A stretch of 64,000 nucleotides of DNA. Source: Beroe forskalii. Its lineage: Eukaryota; Ctenophora; Nuda; Beroida; Beroidae. The position numbers and the translations under genes were made by a program. Position 1 is the first letter of the stretch. The number at the start of each line of letters is the position of its first letter. A model generated the notes under the pieces. That model worked only from the letters and a program-made list of their open reading frames with translations. It made no database searches and was not told the origin of the DNA. Below are positions 11,101-21,300 of this stretch, piece after piece. The stretch lies in the NCBI GenBank assembly GCA_011033025.1, contig WFMF01000613.1:1-64000 (forward strand). Reading direction: 5' to 3'.

Positions 11101-14100
11101 GCATGACAACGTCTGAAAAGGGGAACGAGGGTGGGATTCTAGACGGATAGGGAAGGGAAGGAGATACTCAGGAAGAAAGTGACGGTTCACTGGTTAACCC
11201 ATAGACTGAATAGGGGGACTGGGAGGGGGGGCTGAAAATCCATTAGATGAAATAACCACCCCCCATTGCATTGCCTAGACACACCACGCTTATACCTGAA
11301 GAAACTTCTGACGAGGTCGTTGATGGCCGGAGCAGCTCTTGTCTTCATGAAGAACAGAGTATCCCTGGAGTTCTTCACCCTGGCAGTGGTGATCAGCTCC
11401 CAGCCCACCATCCCCAGGTAGTTAATCATCTTGTGGAGCACAGATCGAGCAGCTGCTGACATGCTCTTGATGTCCAGCCACGGCTTCCCTTCCAGCGTTA
11501 TCACGATGCCAGACTTGCAGTACGTTTCCTGGGGTGGATGGTATGGAGGTGAAATGAGGGGAAATGGGTTGAGATAGTTGCAGTGACGCAGTGTACACTG
11601 TACAAAATTAAGGGACGGAGGAATATGATAGGGAATGCTCGAAATATGATGAACTTCAAGTCCATGTCAGGTGGTAATAGAGTTTATGCAGCAATAGAGA
11701 TACGAGGAATGAGGAAGGTCATACGATTGTCTATGTCCGATAAATGTCAAAGTAGAAAATTGCATGTTATGAGTTATAAAATTTTATACCAGGACAAAGT
11801 AATAAGTTGGAACTTTGGAAGTTACAACTTAGTTTTTTTAAAGTTATTTTTAAATGTTGATTGTAGATATAAACTAATAAACACTGAAAATGAAAATGTA
11901 ACAAACCTTCCTGACACCTTTACCCCAGCTTTCGTTGAGGAGTTTCACCAGCTCAAACTTGGTTTTCTTTGGTATGTTCGTTAGGTACAGCAGGTTATCC
12001 CCACTGAAACGAAATTTAAAATAGGCTTTTTTGTATCGATAGGAAAAGCCATGACAATTGATGTAAGTTCAAAATGTGTAAATTAACGAAGTTCAATGAA
12101 GACAGTTTGCGCTTTTTGTTAATTAAAATTCCTATCTGAGGATGTCACCCAACCCCGCGCGCGCGCAACGTTCCACATTTGGACGGTCACTGTTGCGCTT
12201 TGTTGACCACCCAGTCAGAAGAAATAGACGGGCAACGTCTGAAAATTCCTACTTTTTGAATTTCAAGTCACCAGTTTCATAAGTTATCCAGCAGATGATA
12301 TATTGCATGATCATACCTGAGAGTGACGGTGAAGATGTGGACCTGAGACGCATCCTTGATGGGGATGGCAGGTCGCTTGAAGAAGAAGGTGCTGAGGTCA
12401 CGGACCCGAGACAGATCGCTCGCTATGATGATCTCCCATCCCCCCGAATACAGCTCCTGGAGAATGGAGTGTCAGTAGGGGTCCCATTAGGGGGTCAGTA
12501 GGTTATCAGCAGGGGGTCAGTAGGAGATCAGTAGGGGGTCCCAGGGGTCAGTAGGGGGTCCCAGGGGTCAGTAGGGGGTCCCAGGGGTCCGTAGGGGGTC
12601 CCAGGGGTCAGTAGGGGGTCCCAGGGGTCAGTAGGGGGTCCCAGGGGTCACAGGGGGTCAGTAGGTGATCAGTAGGGGGTAACAAGGTGATCAGTAGAGG
12701 GTGACTGAGGCAAGTCGCTCGCTATAATGATCTCCCAGCCCCCGAATACAGCTCCTTGAGAAAGAAGTGTCAGTAGAGGTCCCAGGGGTCATTAGGGGGA
12801 CACAGGGGGTCATTAGGTGATCTGATGGGGGTCAGTAGGTGATCTGATGGGGGTCACAGGGGTTCAGTATGTGGTCAGTGGGGGGTCACAGGGGTCAGTA
12901 GGTGATCAGTAGGGGGTCACAAGGTGATCAGTAGAGGGTGACCGAGACAGGTCGCTCGCTATGATGATCTCCCAGCCCCCCGAATACAGCTCCTGGAGAA
13001 ATAAGTGTCAGAAGGGGTCCCAGGAGTCAGTATGGGGTCCCAGGGGTCAGTAGGGGTCTCAGGGGTTCAGAGTGGGTCAGTAGGGGGTCAGTAAGTGATG
13101 AGTATGGGGTAACAGGGGCTCAGTAGGTGACCTGTAGCCTGTAGGGGGGGGGGTCACAAGGTGATCAGTAGAGGGTGACCGATACTTGCTATAATCTCCC
13201 AGCCCCCCGAATACAGTTCCTGGAGAAATAAGTGTCAGTAGGGGTCCCGGGGGTCAGTAGGGGTCCCGGGGGTCAGTAGGGGGTCCCAGGGGTCAGTAAG
13301 GGGTCCCAGGGGTCAGTACGTAGGGGGTCAGTAGGTGATCAGTAGGGGGTCAGTGAGAGATTACAGGGGGTCAGTAGGTGACCAGTAGGGGGTCACAGTG
13401 GGTCGGTAGGGGGTCAGTAAGGGCCAAGGGGGTCAGTAGGTAATCAGAAGGGGGTCACAGGGGATCAGTAGGGGGTCAGTATGGGGTGACAGGGGGTCTG
13501 GGGGTCAGTAGGGGGTTACAGGGGTCACAAGGTGATCAGTACTCAGTAGAGGGTGACTGAGGCAAGTCGCTCGCTACAATAATCTCCCAGCCCCCCGAAT
13601 ACAGCTCCTTGAGAAAGAAGAGAGGGGATTTTAATAGCCATGGGTGAAGAACTGATCGAGTTGAGAGTGAAAAAAAGTGGTCGAGAATTATTTCTGATGT
13701 CATTATCATGATTTGAAAGGGAAATGATGATGTAGAACTGCCTATCCTTGCATCCCAGGCTTAACTAGTGATTTGAGGGTACAATTGCTCCACGCATGAT
13801 TTAAAATTAAAACGCTTCATTAACTTATCAGTTATTACCCCTGCGAGATCACCACTTAATTTAATTTGAACACATATCACAGGACTTATTGACTTAATAA
13901 TTTTCCTTGACTAAGGATGATTGGAGAACGGATAAGAACCACGTAAATTGATATGGCCCCGTTTTGGTCGGGTCACACTCTCTGAGTTTAATACATCGCA
14001 GATAAATACATTTAATAAAATGCATGAGATCGGATGGGATATATAAAATTTTTCCTAAGTTTTATTCCGAAACATTTCAAGTGAAATGATAAAAGATATG

Positions 14101-14602
14101 TTATTTCATCGGATAGCTGCAACAATTTCAAGTTATATTATCACAATAACAAGCACTGAAGGGTAGTATAAGGGTGCGATCTCGGCCGTACCTGTATAAG
14201 AATGCAGATGAGTCTGTGCACTCGTAGCGCATACTCGCTGTTAAAAGAGTTCCAGAAGGGAGTTCCTTTGAGTTTCAGCTCCCAATAACCTCCCTCATCA
14301 AGCTGGGATGTAACAACCATTTAGGAACTTTCTTTCAATTTTTAAGTTTTGTTTATATTTAAACCTCAATGCCCAAAATCACGGGAAGAGATATTGATGG
14401 GATTTCGGAACATAATACGGATGGACTGATTGAGCAAACCTCGCGAGAAAAAGTCACAGATTAATGAATCATAATAGAGAATAGACGTAGCAAGAAATCA
14501 GCAAGTATGAAATACGGAAAAAGAAATTTTTGATAATAATGTGAATCAACCCTTGTTCCTTACCTCATGAGCAATCCCAGGAGGCCAATTGCATTTTATC
14601 AC
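2190..14602 (-). CDS. Multi-exon gene for a repeated ~110-125-residue domain protein (C-terminal part; family not named)
   Basis: Ten exons read on the minus strand: 14602-14564, 14302-14192, 12456-12317, 12003-11907, 11528-11296, 10990-10876, 9983-9796, 4961-4847, 3754-3611, 2650-2564, plus the last exon 2276-2190 ending in TGA. Every junction has AG/GT borders and matching phase. The product contains about four copies of one unit: a beta-like stretch (ICISFDENDRIRILN; LSVNGKDRLRIL; FTVTLSGDNLLYL), a helix ending in W..G, then an E/D-[FL]-x-[IL]-x-G-x-P-[FW] segment (ELKLKGTPFW, VITLEGKPWL, FEIKGNPFW, FDFKIRGQPW), an R-rich helix, and a GW-x(6-8)-D/S segment (GGWEIIIASDLSR, VGWELITTARVK, KGWRVVLSTDVT). 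No signal peptide or membrane segment appears in this part. The first half of the first unit should lie upstream and was not found. I do not recognise the family and propose no function. Confidence 0.88.
2690..2945. repeat. Degenerate TTAGGG-like tract
   Basis: Two patches (2700-2750 and 2895-2945) contain repeated GGGTTAGGGT, TAGGGTAAGGGTTA and TAAGGG words separated by unrelated DNA. They resemble eroded interstitial telomere-type repeats, but the unit is irregular. The patches are parts of an interspersed repeat shared with 34.7 kb. Confidence 0.4.
2768..2880. repeat. Interspersed repeat, copy 1 (also at 34728-34830)
   Basis: AAATTGATTGTCATTAAAG followed by matching spaced words (GTACCATTGAGTC, TAAATTACTCATC) aligns by eye, with many substitutions, to the segment at 34.73-34.83 kb in the same orientation. 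Confidence 0.5.
3140..3186. repeat. Three tandem copies of a 17-bp unit
   Basis: The unit CTCAACAACCGTAATT is repeated three times head to tail with no visible difference. Confidence 0.85.
3440..3625. repeat. Three copies of an exon-intron (donor) junction
   Basis: The real donor of the exon ending at 3611 (CTACAAAAG|GTAGGG on the minus strand) is repeated at 3557 and, with one change, at 3446. The 3611 and 3557 copies are 54 bp apart. Copies 1 and 3 also share the GTGTTT sequence that follows the donor. Confidence 0.85.
4040..4260. repeat. Degenerate minisatellite of GGGTATTC-type units
   Basis: About ten irregular units of the form AAGGGTATTCRGACC, mostly on the plus strand with some inverted (GAATACCCTCG), lie in the intron upstream of the exon at 3754. 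Spacing varies from about 15 to 30 bp. Confidence 0.65.
5007..5150. mobile_element. 144-bp mariner-type MITE with TA target duplication
   Basis: The terminal inverted repeats begin CAGGGTGCGCCACAAGTCTT on the left and, inverted, CAGGGTGCTCCAAAAGTCTT on the right, and extend about 36 bp. The element is flanked by TA on both sides, as expected for the Tc1/mariner superfamily. It has no coding capacity. It lies in the same 9796-4961 intron as the nested cysteine-rich genes, just upstream of the exon at 4961. Confidence 0.85.
5872..6965 (+). CDS. Small secreted eight-cysteine protein, tandem gene 1 (nested in an intron)
   Basis: Exon 1 (5872-5953) encodes a 27-residue leader, MADRHAPLSLVNIALLQLL..., with a hydrophobic core, ending in phase 1. 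Exon 2 (6205-6408, phase 1-1) encodes one cysteine domain: CPATHPYVYYYGGFCC, then C, CC, C and C, eight Cys in the order C-CC-C-CC-C-C. Exon 3 (6753-6942) is a second copy (CPRSHPYVYFYGRFCC ... CC ... C ... C) but carries one extra base in the stretch at about 6838-6848, so its two halves are in different frames. Reading on from exon 3 in the second-half frame gives a stop at 6963-6965. Secretion and disulfides are inferred from the leader and the cysteines. The gene lies antisense inside the 9796-4961 intron of the minus-strand repeated-domain gene. I do not name the family. Confidence 0.72.
6053..6112 (+). repeat. Fragment of the GATCGGGTCCAT foldback family
   Basis: CATGATCGGGTCCATATT...TAAGACCCTCGC matches one arm of the foldback element at 38.55-38.70 kb. 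It lies in the first intron of cysteine-rich gene 1. Confidence 0.55.
6694..6735. repeat. Two tandem copies of a ~19-bp unit
   Basis: GTCTCCACATGACCCAGAG is repeated head to tail, followed by the start of a third unit, just upstream of the third exon of cysteine-rich gene 1. Confidence 0.75.
7712..7830. repeat. Minisatellite of ~21-23 bp GC-rich units
   Basis: About five units of GAGGTGCCACTTTGGCGCT vary slightly in length. They lie between the two nested cysteine-rich genes. Confidence 0.8.
8155..8206. repeat. Two tandem copies of a 26-bp unit
   Basis: GTGAAAACTCTTAATTATAA and ATGAAAACTCTTAATTATAA stand head to tail, each followed by the same TCATA tail, upstream of cysteine-rich gene 2. 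Confidence 0.75.
8550..9288 (+). CDS. Small secreted eight-cysteine protein, tandem gene 2 (nested in an intron)
   Basis: Exon 1 (8550-8640) encodes 30 residues, MVHGVVTARYDPVGLLLMVL..., a leader with a Leu/Val core that ends in ...QTQQ|G in phase 1, exactly like gene 1. Exon 2 (9053-9214, or read through to the stop at 9286-9288) encodes CPPDFPFVFHNGERCC, then C, CC, C and C, the same eight-cysteine order with a shorter central loop. The shared architecture, same strand and 2.7-kb spacing point to a local duplication. The mature protein would be about 50-80 residues. An extracellular peptide, for example a matrix, defence or signalling peptide, is possible, but nothing here decides among these. 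Confidence 0.72.
10372..10415 (-). repeat. Solitary inverse copy of the TGACGTCATTATCA motif
   Basis: On the minus strand it reads GATGTCATTATCAGGGTTTA and then AAATGGTGAATTGATGGCG, the same order as the 46.3-kb array unit. It lies between two exons of the repeated-domain gene. Confidence 0.7.
12460..13625. repeat. GGGGTCAGTAGG-type minisatellite carrying four partial exon copies
   Basis: A tract of about 1.15 kb of degenerate units (CAGTAGGGGGTCCCAGGGGT and shorter forms) begins immediately upstream of the acceptor of the exon starting at 12456. Embedded in it are four copies of that acceptor plus about 45-60 bp of the exon start, with junctions at about 12754, 12992, 13219 and 13607. Each copy breaks off into the repeat at the same place, after the codons for ASDL. 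Confidence 0.85.
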
Positions 14603-15924
14603 CTGTATAAAGCGAAATATTTAAAAATAATTTGGTTCAATTTCGATACTAATACAGTCAAAATTGGATTTAAAAGTGGACAAATTCTACACCAAGCGAT
14701 TTTGCATGGATTCTATAGTTTTTTGCATGAAAAATCGATCTATTAACTTTCCACACCCCTCCGGAGTGGAAAGTGCCGAAAAATCGATTTTAGCTGAGGC
14801 GCAGCCGACTGATATGTAAAAAATCGTATCTCGGCTCAGGAAGGTCGTAGAGACTTCAATTTGGGCGGAAAATGTGCGCAATGAGCATGTTTATATACAA
14901 TTGTTAACAAAAATATGCCCTCAAATGCACAGGAACGGAGTTACGGGCGAAAAACAGATTTTTTGGGCAGGCGCAAGACCTGCATAAGGCGAATTTTGTA
15001 TCTCAGTCCAGGAAGGTCGTAGAGACTTTATCTTGGGCGGAAAATGTGCGCAATGGCCATGTTTATAGACAATTGTTGACAAAAATATGTCCTAAAATGC
15101 TAAGGAACGGAGTAGCGGGCGAAAAACTGATTGTTTGGGCCAACACAAGACCTGATTTAGGCCAATTTTGTATCTCAGTCCAGGAAGGTTGTAGAGAGTT
15201 CATCTTGGGCGGAAAATGTGCGCAATGGTCATGTTTATTCTGTACGACTTGCTGATAAAAGAGTAAAAGGATAAGCATGTTTATATACAATTGTCAACAA
15301 AAATATGCCCTAAAATGCTCAGGAACGGAGTTACTGGCGAAAAACAGATTTTTTGGGCAGGCGCAAGACCTGCATAAGGCGAATTTTGTATCTCAGTCCA
15401 GGGTCGTAGAGACTTTTATCTTGGGCGGAAAATGTGCAATGGCCATGTTTATAGACAATTGTTGACAAAATATGCCCTAAAATGCTAAGGAATGGAGTAA
15501 CGGGTGAAAAACTGTTTTTTTCGGGCAGACGAAGACCTGATTTAGGCGAATTCCTTATCTCAGTCCAGGAAGGTCGCAGAGACCCCATCTTGGTCGGAAA
15601 ATGTGCGCAATGACCATGTTTATATACAATTGTCAACAAAAAAATGCCCTAAAATGCTCAGGAATGGAGTTACGGGCGAAAAACAGATTTTTTTGGCAGG
15701 CGCAAGACCATGGAGAATTTTGTATCTCAGTCTAGGAAGGTCGTAGAAACTTCATCTCAGGCGGAAAATGTGCGCAATGGCCATGTTTATATACAATTGT
15801 TGACAAAAATATGCCCTAAAATGCTCAGGAACGAGTAACGGGCGAAAACTAATTTTTGGCAGCTAACAGGCCTGATATAGAAGATTTTTCTATCTTGGTC
15901 CATTTATTCCAGTCCTGTATGGTC

Positions 15925-16560
15925 TTAGTCTTAGTAAAACGGCCAGGGTCGGTTTAATCGGCCAGACCGGTGGCAGCCATGCTGAGCATGGAGACTATCC
16001 TTGATGGATTTCTCCCATCCCTGCGCGCAACACTCGGAGGTTTGGAGGGTCGTGTTGCATACTCCCCGCGGAAAACGTTGTGTGCGCGGCGGAGGGTAGG
16101 GTAACATCCTACAAAGACTATCCCTAATACGCTAGGCTAAGGGTGTGAACTCCTGGGTGGTTTTTTAGGCCACCCTACTGCCAGGGATATCCTCAGCTGA
16201 GAGCAGCCTGCCGTTCCTGGACCCCTCTGGACCCGCGGGATGCCAACGCCCGTGGCAACAATCAGACTGCAAAGCAAGACAAGGCTTGCCTGCAGATTAA
16301 GTCAGAGATCTGCCAAAGGCGGCTATAATGCACCACCTCTCTTTGTCTAGATGATTCACTGGAAGGTCTGACCCAGCCAGACTGTGTAAATATTATTCCC
16401 ACCGATTGGGATTTAACTGGGCTCAATGGGCAAAGCCCAGTCCTTTATGGTGGTTAATCGTTACCTCGTTTTAGACACATTTCTGTACTCTCTTGAACCT
16501 ACTTCCTGAGTCGACCATTCCAATTATTTTCTGCTCAGCCGGAAGTCTCTATGGGTGTAC
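15925..16560 (+). repeat. GC-rich core of the foldback element, possibly the head of a non-LTR retrotransposon
   Basis: This segment has no inverted partner and contains phrases such as ACATCCTACAAAGACTATCC, GCCAGGGATATCCTCAGCTG and ACCCGCGGGATGCCAACGCC. They are reminiscent of the 5' leaders of LINE families in invertebrates. No reverse-transcriptase frame is present. It may be a 5' fragment captured between the arms. The family link is from general impression only. Confidence 0.25.
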
Positions 16561-16594
16561 GAAATTTTATGTCAGGATACTTCATCTCCCTGTC

Positions 16595-16685
16595 CTTACC
16601 CTAAACATCACCCTATAACCTTACCCCGAATCCTAACTCTTACCCATACGCTAACCATTACCCTAACCCAGATCCTTACCTTTGC
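16595..16685. repeat. Degenerate CCCTAA-like tract
   Basis: Irregular ACCCTAAAC, ACCCTATAACC and TACCCTAACCC words repeat for about 90 bp inside the foldback element. They resemble an eroded telomere-type repeat, in the inverse orientation to the tract at 2.7 kb. Confidence 0.4.
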
Positions 16686-18117
16686 GTGGGGTTGAAATAT
16701 TACAAGATAAAGTGCCGTGAGATGAAATGTGATGAGATCAAAGGTCCGTTACTTGTCTCTTTTACTGGACAGTGATTATATGAAAATCGTCTCAAACCAT
16801 CGCCAAATTTCATTTTTCGCCTATAAGTTTCTTCCTGAGAATTTCAGGGCACATGTTTATCCTTTTACCTTTTTATCAGCAAGTCGTACAGAATAAACAT
16901 GGCCATTGCGCACATTTTCCGCCCAAGATGAACTCTCTACAACCTTCCTGGACTGAGATACAAAATTGGCCTAAATCAGGTCTTGTGTTGGCCCAAACAA
17001 TCAGTTTTTCGCCCGTTACTCCGTTCCTGAGCATTTTAGGGCATATTTTTGTCAACAATTGTATATAAACATGGCCATTGCGCACATTTTCCGCCCAAGA
17101 TGAAGTCTCTACGACCTTCCTGGACTGAGATACAAAATTCGCCTTATGCAGGTCTTGTGTTGGCCCAAAAATCAGTTTACGCCCGTTACTCCGTTCCTTA
17201 GCATTTAAGGGCATATTTTTGTGAACAATTGTAAATAAACATGGCCATTGCGCACATTTTCCGCCCAAGATGAAGTCTCTACGACCTTCCTGGACTGAGA
17301 TACAAAATTCGCCTAAATCAGGTCTTGCGTTTGCCCAAAAAATCAGTTTTTCGCCCGCTACTCCGTTCCTTAGCATTTTAGGACATATTTTTGTCAACAA
17401 TTGTCTATAAACATGGCCATTGCGCACATTTTCCGCCCAAGATAAAGTCTCTACGACCTTCCTGGACTGAGATACAAAATTCGCCTTATGCAGATCTTGC
17501 GCCTGCCCAAAAAATCTGTTTTTCGCCAGTAACTCCGTTCCTGAGCATTTTAGGGCATATTTTTGTTGACAATTGTATATAAACATGCTCATTGCGCACA
17601 TTTTCCGCCCAAGATGAAGTCTCTACGACCTTCCTGAGCCGAGCTACGATTTTTTACATATCATTCGGCTGCGCCTCAGCTAAAGATCGATTTTTCATGC
17701 AAAAAACTATAGAATCCATGCAAAATCGCTTGGTGTAGAATTTGTCCACTTTTTACCCCTTTTTGAGGCAGATTTGACTGTATTATACATAAACAGCGGA
17801 GTCTTTGAGAAAATACTCTGGGCATATTTGTAGCAAAAGTGGGATAAACTTTGGGTAAAATTCGGGCAAAACATACTCGTAGCATTACACAAAGATAAGA
17901 CTTTCAAAATAACACATAAGACTGAAAAACAAAAAAGCCAAAAATAACGAAAAACATCACCGATAAATACATTGCATACCTTCCGTATGATATCCTTAGT
18001 ATCCTTATTAGCATGGATAACTCTGATAGTATTAGTTTCTCTGATAGTAATACAGTAGTAACTCAGGTACGTTTCACCTTTTTCTAACTGGAACCTCGAG
18101 GAATCTGCGCCCATTGC

Positions 18118-18305
18118 CAACCATGCCTCAAAATATAGGGGGGATCGTGTTAGAGTAATATGATAAAAAACCATGTATGAAAATATAGGGGGAACTGGTG
18201 TTAGAATAATCTGATGCGCACATGCCTGAAAATATAGAGCAACTGGTGTTAGAATCATATGATGCCAACCATGCCTGAAAATACATGGAAACTGGTGGCA
18301 AACCA
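18118..18305. repeat. About four tandem units of ~57-64 bp
   Basis: The units share CCATGCCTGAAAATATA, AACTGGTGTTAGAATAAT and TATGATG in order. They differ by scattered substitutions and small gaps. Confidence 0.75.
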
Positions 18306-21300
18306 TTTTGGGAATAACAATTTGTTAATTTGATAATTAGATCAGTATTGGAAATTTTCAACATTAATGATACTTTAAATGTCTCCACTCTCTATCAGTA
18401 TTTGTACTTTCTATCAGTGTCAAATGGTCAAGTGCTGTACTTGAAGGATGCAAGTTTCCGTGGGGATTCTCATTCAAATTCAAATCAAAATTTTATCGTT
18501 TTAACCACGTCAATCAGATTGCAAAGCATTCAATTAGAAATGGCAGAAATATCCAAAGGAATAGGAATACTCGTATAACTGAAATAAAGCGTTTACTGAA
18601 CGGGCATCATCAAAAAAGTTTCCTTATCTCAGCAGTTTCGAATTGGAGGTGAGCCGTTCGTTTCGAATTTCAACTTATTTCAAATTCCAAGTACAAAATG
18701 AGAAAATGAGTAAATGACCATATTGACTAACAGTATAATTTATAACAGCATTCAAGAGCGTTTATTGACCTTAATAATATCGGTAGGTATTTGGCACTAG
18801 ACATTCTTTGTCATGAGCAGAAATGGAATTTACGTGTGAGTTGTCAGTTCAGCATATAAATCTTAGATCTCAGAGCAGATTAAGAATAAAGAATCTCAAA
18901 AAACCTCCTAATTTACTAGATTTTGTTAGATGCAAAAAAGTTGACACAACATAGAAAAAAACCAACATACGACAGGGGAGAAAAAAGAGAATAAGAAAAC
19001 ATGGACATGACGCATTTCATGATATTCTTGTGCACATTGAACACGCACACATATCAATAAAAATACAAGATGTGATGTGTTCATGATGTGTATGCGAGAG
19101 TGAGTGTGTGTAAGATCTTCTGATGCAGATTACAGGTGGCAGTGCTATGATAATAATAAACTTCAGAGTTCAAACTCTGTGAATATACATGTATATTGGA
19201 TCATCGTCTCATGGATATCATGGTATACGGTATGTGGAACGTAATGGACTTATATTAAGTCAAAAGTTATGTTAAGAGGAGAAGGTTCATTAAGAGAAAG
19301 TTGGAAACTGTGAATGGTATGGGAGAAAGATCGAGGTTTAGAGGTTGGGTTACGGTAAAATTTATTGAGCAGGATAAAAGCAAGCAGATCATCAATAAGA
19401 CACGCGGCGAAGCTCAAAAACGCAAAAGATAATCTCCGTAGTACTTAACGAGAAAATATTAATTTAAATGTTTAAAGGATAAATCATTTTCTCTCAGATA
19501 TTTAAAAGAATAATATTCTGTTAGGATAATAATCCGAGCGCCGAAAAAAGATGTTTGATCAGCAAATAAAATAAATATCACAAACATATATCGTTGCTTA
19601 ATAATTTAGACGCGAGCACTTAACTCCGAGAGAAACGATAACAAATAGCACGTTAGATCGAATGCAAACTGAGTCGACGAGTCTATCGGTAATATATTTT
19701 CATGTTTTTCCCCGTAATTTCGCTGAAATGAGTTTTAATCTCAGAGCAAATCTAGCAGGCCTGTGACTGAACCGTTCGATAGGGAACATCGCTATTTGAA
19801 CGTATTAGAGATCAAGCATAGCGAATAGGCAGTTGCGAGTGACATCATTATCATGGTTTAGATTGGTGGAAAATAGTAGTCCGTTCATCGTGTGCGTTGC
19901 CGGAGCAGATACGCACATAATGAAGGTTGGTGGAGCGATATTTTCAATTGACAGTCAGTCTAGATATAATGTGACACGCTGGAAAAATATAAAAAATATA
20001 TATTGACGGATCGCAACCGAGTATTTTCCGGAGCATTACGCGCATGATATATGGCAAATAGATTGATGTTATCACATCTTGTAGCGTCTTGAAACCACTG
20101 TCATACATTACGATATATTACGCCGGGCATGCAAGGCTTATACGCGGGTTGATGCCAACAATTTGGCATTCCAAACCACGATCATATCATCATATCATCA
20201 AGTGCATCAACCGTACATTCTGTGCGGAGAGCCTTCCGACTCTAAATCAGCGATCTATAGAAACGTAGCAAGGGTGTATTGAGGTAGATATTTTCACTGC
20301 TCTTATTATGGTTTTGCTAAGATATCATGATCACGCTGTGCAGTATTCAAGACACTGTGTGTGCAATTACAAACCAAAATCTGTTCTGAACCTTGTTTCT
20401 TTATATATTGCAGATCATCTGCTGTATAATATATACCTACCCACCACGTTTGTAATACGGCATGAATAGGGAAAATAGATAATTTTACAATATTTCATCA
20501 ACGACTACTATAAGAGCTCTTCGAGTTGAAGTTCCTAAAATAGCTTTTTAAATACCCCCTAATATAATATATTGTAATATATCATATGTGATGCCCTGAT
20601 CATTGCAGCGCACGTGAAAACGGCCGGAAATCCTACCTTTTACCTATAGTTCCTGGACAGTTCAGTGCTGCACAATGGAGAGGGGTGAGATAACCGGTGT
20701 TCTGATGTAATTATTGAGCTCTTAACAAATTGCAGCAGCAGCAAAATATATATATTAGGAGTCATGATTTGACGTAGTTGACTTTTAACTGACTGGACAG
20801 CAAAATATACGCTGCTTTCAAAGTGGACAGTTGTTTTGATATACTTTACTGATAAATATTGGGCAGCAGTGACACCTCAATTGGTCTATTAGAGCACGTT
20901 AAATTATCACACACCACAATACTGTCATTTTAGAATATAATGCCCCCACTTTCTCGTAATGCTTGCCACTTAGATAATTCTAACTGGAAGAAGAAACTGC
21001 ACTGTCAGTTAATTGAAATTGCAGCTTAAATCGGTTTCAGTAGTTATATATGACAGGACTATAGGAAGTATTATAAAGGATGTATGAGTGGCATTATCTT
21101 AAAATTATGCACAATATTTAAGCATTGTCTAAGCTTTTAAAGAATATGACAAATAAACGGGAAAATAAAGAGACCGGTCAAATCCAGAATTGAGAATTGC
21201 CGCAATAGCAGCAAAATTTTCCCTTGTGCCAGTTGCCACATCAATATTTAACAGTAAACGTATACATGCGCGTTCATTGTTCAATGAAGGTAAGTTGGTC

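Larger units (their letters stand above)
14655..17780. mobile_element. 3.1-kb foldback DNA element with tandem-repeat arms and TA ends
   Basis: The outer ends are CAGTCAAA...GTGGACAAATTCTACACC on the left and the inverse on the right (…TTTGACTG at 17780). TA lies on each side, suggesting a Tc1/mariner-type non-autonomous element. The left arm (to about 15900) and right arm (from about 16800) are inverted copies, each built of tandem units of about 170 bp containing GGGCGGAAAATGTGCGCAAT, ACAATTGTTGACAAAAATAT and GGAACGGAGTAACGGGCG. The open frames inside the arms are repeat-derived. The middle (15.9-16.8 kb) is GC-rich and unlike the arms. The element lies upstream of the exon starting at 14602. 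Confidence 0.8.

Noticed and set aside
10628-11104. 158-codon minus-strand open frame
   Set aside because: It overlaps the real exon 10990-10876 in a different frame and runs into intron on both sides.
11583-11984. 133-codon plus-strand open frame
   Set aside because: It lies mainly in an intron and runs antisense over the exon 12003-11907. No start context or homology.
12470-13610. CRISPR-like array
   Set aside because: Units are short, degenerate and without unique spacers of constant length. This is a eukaryotic minisatellite.
16876-17601. 241-codon minus-strand open frame
   Set aside because: It is formed by tandem ~170-bp units of the foldback arm, so the protein is a repeat of the DNA unit and not a gene.
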